This document shows positions 1 through 5,730 of a stretch of DNA of 9,365 bases, in pieces; the stretch's first letter is position 1, and the number at the start of each line of letters is the position of its first letter. Location of the stretch: positions 1-9,365 of the forward strand of contig JALVZI010000309.1 of assembly GCA_027022125.1 (NCBI GenBank). Direction: 5' to 3'. This DNA is from Anaerolineae bacterium. Its GTDB lineage: Bacteria; Chloroflexota; Anaerolineae; 4572-78. Both the position numbers and the translations under genes were made by a program. The notes beneath the pieces were generated by a model, which saw nothing but the letters and a program-made list of their open reading frames with translations, was not told where the DNA came from and made no database searches.

Positions 1-449
1 TTGCCGATGACCACCTGATTGCCCATCCGAATTTCCAACTGCCCGTCAATGACAAAATCAATCTCATCATAATTGAGCGTCCACGGGAACGAGCCTTTTT
101 CCCACGTCATAAATCCGGCAGCCATCGGCGAGCCGTGCTCGGCGGTGATGATGTCGGTGACGTGGATATTCATTTCGGGATGTCCCACATCGAAAGCAAA
201 TGGTTCCAACCGCACCGATGCGGCTTTGACCAGTTTTATCGGTTTGCCGGGACGCGCTTCTTTATTCAGCAGTTTGGGGAGCGGGCGACCCGCTGTGTCC
301 GCATCCCCTTCGCGGTGAATTTGCACGCCCAATTCGCGGGCGACATCCAGCGCTTCGGGGGTGATGCGGTCATCAGGCGAGAGCAACAGATACTGACACC
401 CTTCTCCGGCTAAACGGCGAATGTCGGCGGCGGAGAAAAATTCTCTCAC
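1..449 (-). CDS. eutQ: EutQ-like cupin protein, partial (C-terminus outside window)
   Basis: Ethanolamine utilisation protein EutQ; 149 complete codons are present and the gene runs off the left edge. The N-terminal part (FSAADIRRLAGEG, then ITPEALDVARELG at about 29-41) matches the start of enterobacterial EutQ. The cupin part has the family signature MAAGFM at 109-114 and FPWTLNYDEID at 121-131. EutQ is reported in enterics to have acetate kinase activity and to act in compartment assembly. The start is GTG at 449-447, preceded by AAAGGGGG at 456-463 with a 7-base gap; no in-frame ATG fits. Compared with the 233-residue E. coli protein as I remember it, the linker between the N-terminal segment and the cupin is about 45 residues shorter. 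It lies 124 bp after the eutM-like gene, across a repeat-rich spacer, and is probably the next cistron. The C-terminal remainder cannot be judged. Confidence 0.87.
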   Translation of the reverse strand, partial: MREFFSAADIRRLAGEGCQYLLLSPDDRITPEALDVARELGVQIHREGDADTAGRPLPKLLNKEARPGKPIKLVKAASVRLEPFAFDVGHPEMNIHVTDIITAEHGSPMAAGFMTWEKGSFPWTLNYDEIDFVIDGQLEIRMGNQVVIG

Positions 450-573
450 AGCCAACCCCCTTTCAAGTAGCGAATGTACGAATGAGCGAATAGCGAGTGA
501 CGAATAGCGAGTGACGAATAAGATTCATTCACAAATTCGCCCATTCGCAAATTCGCAGATTCGCTTATTCGCA
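450..573. repeat. GCGAAT-type repeat array and imperfect inverted repeat between eutM and eutQ
   Basis: This spacer is built from short units. Reading the plus strand, the left half (about 470-520) repeats GCGAAT/CGAATA, including two exact tandem copies of the 14-mer CGAATAGCGAGTGA at 487-500 and 501-514 followed by CGAATA. The right half (about 522-572) repeats ATTCGC, the reverse complement. The two halves can pair as a long imperfect hairpin in the operon mRNA. No ORF or known element is seen. It could affect mRNA stability or the level of eutQ relative to shell genes, or be a mobile low-complexity family; neither is shown here. Confidence 0.75.
456..463 (-). promoter_or_regulatory. Shine-Dalgarno site of eutQ
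   Basis: AAAGGGGG on the minus strand lies 7 bases before a GTG codon. It decides the start of eutQ, because the reading frame is open further upstream but offers no other well-placed start. Confidence 0.7.
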
Positions 574-876
574 CTATTTTTTGTTGCTGCCTTTGCTTTC
601 GTGCGGCAGAATCATTTCCACATCGGAATGGGGGCGCGGGATGACGTGCACGCTGACCAGTTCGCCGACACGTTTGGCGGCGGCGGCACCGGCATCGGTG
701 GCGGCTTTCACTGCGCCCACATCGCCGCGAACCATCACGGTCACAAACCCGCCGCCGATGTATTCGCTGCCGATGAGTTTCACATTGGCGGCTTTCACCA
801 TCGCGTCGGCGGCTTCAATCGAGCCGACCAGCCCTTTCGTTTCGACCATACCGAGTGCAATCATTTGAATGTCCAT
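574..876 (-). CDS. eutM: EutM-like short form from internal start (canonical 100-residue BMC-H)
   Basis: In-frame start inside the long eutM reading frame. ATG at 876-874 (Met50 of the long form) is preceded by AAAGGAGA, whose core at 885-890 lies 8 bases upstream. This is as good a ribosome site as any in the operon. It would yield a 100-residue protein starting MDIQMIALGMVETKG, exactly the usual extent of EutM. Two products from one gene are known for PduB/PduB' of the propanediol microcompartment, where the longer form has an N-terminal extension that links shell to core. Use of this start is an inference from sequence. It is possible that only this start is real and the upstream part is poorly translated, but the upstream start also has a strong site. 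Confidence 0.72.
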   Translation of the reverse strand: MDIQMIALGMVETKGLVGSIEAADAMVKAANVKLIGSEYIGGGFVTVMVRGDVGAVKAATDAGAAAAKRVGELVSVHVIPRPHSDVEMILPHESKGSNKK

Positions 877-1023
877 TCTGAATGTCTCCTTTTCTTTTTT
901 GGATACAGTTGCTGATTTTTGTGTACTTTCAGGTTTTTTGGTTGTCCGCCGTCGCCGGCGAGGCTTGGCGGGTTGTGGTTTTTCCGGTTTCGGTGGCGGC
1001 GCGCCGGTTGTTTCATCTGCCAT
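574..1023 (-). CDS. eutM: BMC-H hexameric shell protein, EutM-like, with N-terminal extension (long form)
   Basis: Major hexamer-forming shell protein of the microcompartment facet, 149 residues. Residues 50-149 are a single, nearly complete EutM-type BMC domain: ALGMVETKGLVGSIEAAD near the start, GGG pore-loop region, MVRGDVGAVKAATDAG, and the C-terminal signature LVSVHVIPRPHSD. Residues 1-49 form an added arm rich in Pro, Lys and Arg, including RRRRR at about 22-26, with no hydrophobic core and therefore probably disordered. The ATG at 1023 has GGAGG at 1031-1035, 7 bases upstream, so the long form should be translated. The stop of the preceding dehydrogenase gene lies 14 bp away, suggesting coupled translation. 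A second start lies at codon 50 and has its own entry. Canonical EutM is about 97 residues and lacks this arm. It is the only BMC-H gene in the window; others may lie to the left. Confidence 0.92.
   Translation of the reverse strand: MADETTGAPPPKPEKPQPAKPRRRRRTTKKPESTQKSATVSKKEKETFRMDIQMIALGMVETKGLVGSIEAADAMVKAANVKLIGSEYIGGGFVTVMVRGDVGAVKAATDAGAAAAKRVGELVSVHVIPRPHSDVEMILPHESKGSNKK
885..890 (-). promoter_or_regulatory. internal Shine-Dalgarno site within eutM
   Basis: AGGAGA within the longer AAAAGGAGA on the minus strand, 8 bases before the internal ATG at 876. The underlying codons encode a Lys/Glu-rich stretch (KKEKET), so the purine run might be coincidental coding. The spacing and the fit to the domain boundary argue for function. 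Confidence 0.65.
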
Positions 1024-1037
1024 AAATTACCCTCCGC

Positions 1038-2525
1038 TTAGCCGTTGGTATGGCGCAGCACTTCTTCGATGACGGCGCGCACAACCTTTTCGACATCGGC
1101 GGTGTTGACGGCGGGTGCGGCGGGCGTGCTGCCGTTGTGCGGATGCGCGTCAATCAGTGCGGCGGCGGGCGGCGGTGTGGTTTGATATGCCAGCCGTTTG
1201 ATGTTCAGCAGATGGGTAGTGGTGATGTTGTCGCCGGTGATTGCCCCGCCGATACCGCCGGAGCCGAGCGTCATTGACGGCGCGAGGTCGGTGGTAAAGC
1301 CCACCGAACCGAGCGTGCTCATCGTGTTCACCAAAATGCGGAAAACGGGTTTTTCCAGTCCCCACGCCATAATCACGTTTTCATCGGTGGCGTGCAGCGC
1401 GACGGTGTGTCCGCGTCCGCCCTGATTCAGCAGTTCGATGCTGCGCTCGCAACCGGCTTCCCAGCCGTCTGTTTCATACCACGCCAGCACGGTGGTCAAC
1501 TTTTCGTGCGATAGCGGCACATCTCTGCCGACCCGTTCCAGCGGCGCAACCAGAATTCGCGCCGAATCGGGCACGCTGATGCCCGCCATTTTCGCCAGCG
1601 TTTGCGGCGTTTGCCCCACAGAATCGGGGTTGAAGGCGCCATTGGGGCGGAAAAGAACTTTCGCCAGCGCGTCCGCCTGCTCTTTCGAGACCCAATATGC
1701 GCCCCACGCTTCCATTTCGCGGCGCAACTGTGCGGCAATCGGTTTATCGGCGACCACGGCTTGCTCGGTGGCGCAGATGACCGAATTGTCGAACGCTTTG
1801 CTCGACACGATATATTTTGCCGCCAGTTTGATGTCGGCGCTGCGGTCAACATACACCGGCACATTCCCGGGTCCGACGCCATACGCCGGTTTGCCCATAC
1901 TGTGAGCCACTTTCACCATCGCCGAACCACCCGTTGCCAAAATAACGGATGTGTGTTTGTGTCCCATCAATTCGTGTGTGCCCGGCAGTGAGATGTGGGT
2001 CATCCCGCTGACCAGCCCTTTGGGCATTCCGGCTTTTTCGCCCGCTTCCGCCATCACGCGGATAGTTTCGGTGGCACAGTGTACCGCCGAGGGATGCGGC
2101 GCGTGCACTATGGCGTTTCTCGCTTTTACCGACACGAGCGTTTTATGCATCACGGTGGAGGTGGGGTTTGTGCGCGGACTCAGCGCCACCACCACACCCA
2201 TCGGCGCACCGATTTCGATGATTTTGTGCGCTTCATCGTGGCGCAGCACGCCGACAGTTTTGATATTTTTGATGTACTCCCACGTGCCTTTGCTGCCCAA
2301 ATGGTTTTTTAGCGTTTTATGTTCCGGGATGCCGTAACTGGTTTCTTCCACCGCCATTTTTGCCAACCGCGCCGATTCGCGGTAGGCGGCATCCGCCATC
2401 GCTTCGCAGATGCGGTCAACTTGTTCCTGACTGAAATGGAAGAATTCTTGCTGTGCCCGGTATGCCTGCTCGGCAAGGCGTCGTGCTTCTTGAATGGATT
2501 GCAGGTCTTTGTCGTATTGTTCCAT
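1038..2525 (-). CDS. eutE: CoA-acylating acetaldehyde dehydrogenase (EutE role, AdhE-like sequence)
   Basis: Oxidises acetaldehyde with NAD+ and CoA to acetyl-CoA inside the compartment. It has 495 residues, within the normal range. The aldehyde dehydrogenase fold is evident: SPRTNPTSTVM at about 116-126, the GGSAMVKVAHSMGKPAYGVG nucleotide-binding region from 199, and catalytic Cys251 in FDNSVICATEQ. The active-site context (ICATEQ) resembles AdhE N-terminal domains and sulfoacetaldehyde dehydrogenases (FDNGxICASEQ) more than enteric EutE (NNLPCIAEK). The N-terminus starts directly with the enzyme fold and has no targeting helix. Instead a His/Pro/Ala-rich linker (about 460-474) leads to an amphipathic helix, ADVEKVVRAVIEEVLRH (476-492), a likely encapsulation peptide. 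The start ATG has GGAGG at 2530-2534, only 4 bases away. The gene sits between the two shell-protein genes eutL and eutM. Acetaldehyde as substrate is inferred from the eutBC context. Confidence 0.9.
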   Translation of the reverse strand: MEQYDKDLQSIQEARRLAEQAYRAQQEFFHFSQEQVDRICEAMADAAYRESARLAKMAVEETSYGIPEHKTLKNHLGSKGTWEYIKNIKTVGVLRHDEAHKIIEIGAPMGVVVALSPRTNPTSTVMHKTLVSVKARNAIVHAPHPSAVHCATETIRVMAEAGEKAGMPKGLVSGMTHISLPGTHELMGHKHTSVILATGGSAMVKVAHSMGKPAYGVGPGNVPVYVDRSADIKLAAKYIVSSKAFDNSVICATEQAVVADKPIAAQLRREMEAWGAYWVSKEQADALAKVLFRPNGAFNPDSVGQTPQTLAKMAGISVPDSARILVAPLERVGRDVPLSHEKLTTVLAWYETDGWEAGCERSIELLNQGGRGHTVALHATDENVIMAWGLEKPVFRILVNTMSTLGSVGFTTDLAPSMTLGSGGIGGAITGDNITTTHLLNIKRLAYQTTPPPAAALIDAHPHNGSTPAAPAVNTADVEKVVRAVIEEVLRHTNG

Positions 2526-2661
2526 AGAACCTCCGGATGGGTAGTTTGGTGGTTTTGAAGTTCAAAGTTAGTGGTTAGTTTCAAGTCCAAAGTCAAAAGT
2601 CACGTTTCACGCATCACGTTTCACAAATGACGAATCACTAATCGCCAATCACCAATCTCTA
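2526..2661. repeat. low-complexity repeat spacer between eutL and the dehydrogenase gene
   Basis: A 136-bp spacer with no ORF. On the plus strand it contains two exact copies of TCACGTTTCAC (2600-2610 and 2614-2624), flanked by variations on AAGTTAGTGGTTAGT, AAGTCCAAAGTC and AATCACTAATCGCCAATCACC. It is made of drifting 6-8 base units, as in the other two long spacers but with different unit sequences. The dehydrogenase Shine-Dalgarno site (2530-2534) is at its downstream end. No terminator with a U-tract is seen. A promoter cannot be excluded. Confidence 0.65.
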
Positions 2662-3318
2662 TCAAAACTTGATGGGATTTCCGGCGACTTCCAGCACGGC
2701 ATCACGGAAAGCGTCGCAGGCGGCTTTACACGCGCTTTGACTGCCGGTGAGCCATCCGCCCGAAAAGTTGGTTTCCGACGGCGGCTCGAACCACACTTTC
2801 ATTTCGACATCGGCGGCTTTGAGCGCGGCATCCAGCCCGTATGTGGCTTCCAGCGGGCAGGCGATGAGATACGCCAGCGGTTCGCCCCGTTTGATGCCCG
2901 CTTCTTTCGACAGGTATGAACCGGTGCTGGAAATGGTGTGCGCGAAAAACGCATTTTCGCCCGCTTCATCGGCGGTGTAAAACCACGCTTCATTTTCCGC
3001 ATAATCGATGGTCGCGTTCAGCGCGGCACGAACTTCGGCGGGGTCGGGTCCGGCAAAAATGGCGATAATTTCGCCGGACAGCGGACCGGAGGCGTGTGCC
3101 GCACCGGCATAAAACGATTTGGCATACACCACTTCCACATCTGCCATTTTTGTGCCTTCATCAATGGAGACGTACAGTGAGTCATCAATATCGCAGGTGA
3201 TGAGACCCAGACTGCGCTGGTCGGGGCGAAGGTTCAATCGTTCTGCGAAGCCGCGGTCAACATTGGGGATGAGTCGTACCGAAAGGATATTGGGTTTTAT
3301 CGGGTCTAATATTGCCAT
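2662..3318 (-). CDS. eutL: EutL trimeric BMC-T shell protein
   Basis: Tandem-BMC-domain shell protein that forms pseudohexameric trimers with a gated central pore. The 218 residues match E. coli EutL (219). The N-terminus DPIKPNILSVRLIPNVDRG and the following GFAERLNLRPDQRSLGLIT are typical of EutL, as are DIDDSLYVSIDEGTKMADVEV around residues 43-63, YAGAAHASGPLSGE around 71-84 and the C-terminal GGWLTGSQSACKAACDAFRDAV. The start ATG is preceded by GAGG at 3325-3328, 6 bases upstream. It lies 37 bp after eutC and before a 136-bp repeat spacer. Known EutL structures suggest larger pore openings for bulky cofactors or substrates. No truncation or frameshift is seen. Confidence 0.95.
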   Translation of the reverse strand: MAILDPIKPNILSVRLIPNVDRGFAERLNLRPDQRSLGLITCDIDDSLYVSIDEGTKMADVEVVYAKSFYAGAAHASGPLSGEIIAIFAGPDPAEVRAALNATIDYAENEAWFYTADEAGENAFFAHTISSTGSYLSKEAGIKRGEPLAYLIACPLEATYGLDAALKAADVEMKVWFEPPSETNFSGGWLTGSQSACKAACDAFRDAVLEVAGNPIKF

Positions 3319-3355
3319 AATCTACCTCTTTTCGCAAAGAATTGGTGCGCAAACG

Positions 3356-4258
3356 TTAACCGTTTTCGCCTTCTTTCAATTTCAGGTCAACACCGCTGGT
3401 TCCGTATTGAATCATTTTTTGGATGAGTTGCACCGCAAATGCGCCCGCTTCCAGCGGGTTGAACCCGCCATCATAGATATTGCAGATGGCATCGCGGTTG
3501 GCATCGGTGGAATCGGGGCGGGGGCGGTAGCCCATATAGATGCTCATACTTTCGGCGCGAGCCAATCCCGGTCGCTCGCCGATGAGCACGGCAACCACTT
3601 TCGCATCTACGATGGCGTTCACATCGTTCAGCAGCCCGACACGGGCATTTTTGACGAAAAACGGTGTGCCCATCGTCAGTCCGGCGGCTTTGATGCCCTG
3701 TTCCAGCACGGGCATAATTTTGGGCAGATTATGCTCAATCGCCGCGCCGCTCAATCCGTCGCCGACAAAAATTTGCACGTCGGGATTTTTTATGCACCGT
3801 TCGCGCAGAATTTGCCGCGATTCTTCGGTGAGCACCCGTCCCAAATCGGGGCGTTTCAGGTATTCTTGCCGGTCGTGCGCCTGACTTTCGACGGTGAACA
3901 GCCCCATTTCTTCCAGCATTTTGGGATCAACTTCGTGGAAAAGGGCATCTTGCGTGACGCCGTGGTCTGCCAAAAAGAGGAGGGTGGCTTTGGTGCGCGG
4001 ACGCGGTCCGGCACGCCCCACGCCGATACGGGTGGGCGTGGTTGCCATCAGCGCGCGCAAGCCGTCCGGGTTGGCGGGATGTTCCAGACCCGGGGTGCGA
4101 CGGGCTTCCAGTGTGGTCGGGTCGGGCAGGTCAATCACCAAATCGCCGTTGGCGGTCGGTGCGGGGGGCGCCGCCGCGGGGGCGGGCGAACCGCTCTGCT
4201 GCCGGTTTATTTCGGCGAGTACCGCTTCTACAATTGCTTGAATATCTGATTCTTGCAT
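3356..4258 (-). CDS. eutC: ethanolamine ammonia-lyase small subunit EutC
   Basis: Small subunit of adenosylcobalamin-dependent ethanolamine ammonia-lyase, which with EutB converts ethanolamine to acetaldehyde and ammonia. It has 300 residues (E. coli 295). Recognisable motifs are GRAGPRPRT (81-89), ADHGVTQDALF (97-107), VGDGLSGAA (165-173) and the highly conserved block at 226-255, with IGERPGL and GYRPRPDSTDANR, which contributes to the cobalamin region. Residues 4-18 (SDIQAIVEAVLAEIN) form an amphipathic helix followed by a Pro/Ala/Ser linker at 22-36, the expected form of an encapsulation peptide and similar to the N-terminus of enteric EutC. The start ATG has an AGGGA site about 8 bases upstream. 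It lies 15 bp after eutB, so the two subunits are likely translationally coupled. Confidence 0.96.
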   Translation of the reverse strand: MQESDIQAIVEAVLAEINRQQSGSPAPAAAPPAPTANGDLVIDLPDPTTLEARRTPGLEHPANPDGLRALMATTPTRIGVGRAGPRPRTKATLLFLADHGVTQDALFHEVDPKMLEEMGLFTVESQAHDRQEYLKRPDLGRVLTEESRQILRERCIKNPDVQIFVGDGLSGAAIEHNLPKIMPVLEQGIKAAGLTMGTPFFVKNARVGLLNDVNAIVDAKVVAVLIGERPGLARAESMSIYMGYRPRPDSTDANRDAICNIYDGGFNPLEAGAFAVQLIQKMIQYGTSGVDLKLKEGENG

Positions 4259-4273
4259 AGGTCTATCCCTTCA

Positions 4274-5638
4274 CTATTTCAGGAAGATGGTGGGGTCGCC
4301 GGCTTTTTCGGTGAGAATGCCGTTTTTCATCAGCCCCATACCTTCCATCCACGCTTCAAATTCGGGCAGCGGGCGCAAACCGAGCGTTTGTCGCAGCGAT
4401 GGCGCATCGTGGTAACTGGTACACTGATACGCCAGCATCACGTCATCGCCCATCGGTACGCCCATAAAGTAGTTGCATCCCGCCGCGGTGAGTTGCACCG
4501 CCAAACTTTCGATGTCGTTTTGGGTGGCGCGGGCGTGGTTGGTGTAACAGGCGTCCACTCCCATCGGAATGCCGGTCAGTTTGCCCATAAAGTGGTCTTC
4601 CAACCCGGCGCGCGAAATTTGCACCGCGTCATACAGATATTCGGGACCGATGAACCCGACCACAGTATTGACCTGATACGGGTGATACCGTTTGGCGAAC
4701 CCGTAAATGCGTGCTTCGAGCGTCAGTTGGTCCCAGCCGTTGTGCGCGTTGGCAGACAGCGCCGACCCCTGCCCGGTTTCAAAATACATAAAATTGGGTC
4801 CTTGGGGCCAGCAGTATTTTTTCGCCAGTTCGTAAGCCTCATCCATCATTCCCACATCAATGCCGAAACTTTCGTTGGCTTTTTGGGTACCGGCAAGGCT
4901 TTGGAAAACCAGTCCCACCGGCGCGCCCTGTTTCATCGCTTGCATTTGGGTAGTTACGTGTGCCAGCACGCAGTTTTGGGTGGGGATATTCCATTCCTGA
5001 ATGATGTCGTATGTCATATCGAGCAGGCGCATTGTGCTGCCGAGACTGTCATCCACCGGGTTAATGCCGATGACCGCATCGCCGGATCCATACGACAGCC
5101 CCTCGTAAATTTCGGCGCGAATGCCTTCCGGGCTATCAGTGGGGTGGTTTGGTTGCAGACGGCTTGCCAGCGTGCCGGGCATACCGGCGGTGTTGACGCA
5201 GTGCGATGTGACGTGAATCTTCTGCGCACCGTAAATCAGGTCAAGGTTGGACATCAATTTGGTTACGGCGGCGACCATTTCGCCGGTGAGGGCATTGCTC
5301 ACCCGCCGAATTTGTTCGGGGGTGGTGGTATCTGCCAAAATCCACTCTCGAAAATCGCCGACCGTCCAGTGTTTGATTTCGTTATAGATGGTTTCGTTCA
5401 CCGCGTCATCAATCACGCGGGTCACTTCGTCTTCATCGTATGGCACTGCTGGGTTCTGCCGCAAAATTTCCAGCGGAACCTCTGCCAGCACATATTTCGC
5501 GGCAACCCGCTCCGAAACGGATTCAGCGGCAACACCCGCCAACTCATCGCCCGATTTCGGCTCGTTGGCTTTGCCCATCAACTCGCGGATGTCACGAAAT
5601 TCATACGTTTTGCCAAAAAGTTTGGTTCGTAACAGCAT
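4274..5638 (-). CDS. eutB: ethanolamine ammonia-lyase large subunit EutB
   Basis: Catalytic TIM-barrel subunit of ethanolamine ammonia-lyase, which binds substrate and adenosylcobalamin. Starting at the ATG at 5638 gives 454 residues, against 453 in E. coli. With that start, the substrate-site residues known from the E. coli enzyme fall at identical numbers: Arg160 and Gln162 (SRLQPN), Asn193 (GINP), Glu287 (YFETGQG), Phe329 (VGF) and Asp362 (GVDAC). This supports both an active enzyme and the start choice. A TTG two codons upstream is contiguous with the AGGAG site (5645-5649) and cannot be used; that site is 6 bases before the ATG. The gene is 92 bp after eutA and 15 bp before eutC. No frameshift or missing catalytic residue is seen. 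Confidence 0.98.
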   Translation of the reverse strand: MLLRTKLFGKTYEFRDIRELMGKANEPKSGDELAGVAAESVSERVAAKYVLAEVPLEILRQNPAVPYDEDEVTRVIDDAVNETIYNEIKHWTVGDFREWILADTTTPEQIRRVSNALTGEMVAAVTKLMSNLDLIYGAQKIHVTSHCVNTAGMPGTLASRLQPNHPTDSPEGIRAEIYEGLSYGSGDAVIGINPVDDSLGSTMRLLDMTYDIIQEWNIPTQNCVLAHVTTQMQAMKQGAPVGLVFQSLAGTQKANESFGIDVGMMDEAYELAKKYCWPQGPNFMYFETGQGSALSANAHNGWDQLTLEARIYGFAKRYHPYQVNTVVGFIGPEYLYDAVQISRAGLEDHFMGKLTGIPMGVDACYTNHARATQNDIESLAVQLTAAGCNYFMGVPMGDDVMLAYQCTSYHDAPSLRQTLGLRPLPEFEAWMEGMGLMKNGILTEKAGDPTIFLK

Positions 5639-5730
5639 AAGCAACTCCTAACAAGGGGCAACAAGAAGAAAGGAGTAAGGAGCAAGGGGAGTTTAAAGCC
5701 CTTACTTTTTACTGCTTGCTGCTTATCCCC
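5639..5730. repeat. purine-rich repeat spacer with inverted repeat between eutA and eutB
   Basis: A 92-bp non-coding spacer. Plus-strand units such as AGGAGTAAGGAGCAAGG (from 5671) face CCTTACTTTTTACTGCTTGCTGC (split here as CCTTACT at 5700-5706 and the rest to 5722). AGTAAGG (5674-5680) and CCTTACT (5700-5706) form a perfect 7-bp inverted repeat with a 19-base loop; AAGGG and CCCTT provide an alternative shorter stem. In the minus-strand RNA the hairpin is not followed by a clean U-tract, so it is more likely an RNA-processing or stability element than a terminator. The eutB Shine-Dalgarno site (5645-5649) is at its downstream end. Confidence 0.55.

Noticed and set aside
3119..4249. 376-codon open frame on the plus strand opposite eutC and part of eutL
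   Set aside because: It spans two real minus-strand genes and their gap, has no plausible ribosome site, and its product resembles no family I know.
4253..5632. 459-codon open frame on the plus strand opposite eutB
   Set aside because: It is the mirror of a fully conserved eutB with all catalytic residues. The translation is His/Phe/Gly-rich with no recognisable domain, as expected when GC-rich third positions remove stops on the opposite strand.
5639..5644. TTG start for eutB two codons upstream
   Set aside because: It directly abuts the AGGAG site, leaving no spacer. The ATG at 5638 has correct spacing and gives residue numbering identical to E. coli EutB.
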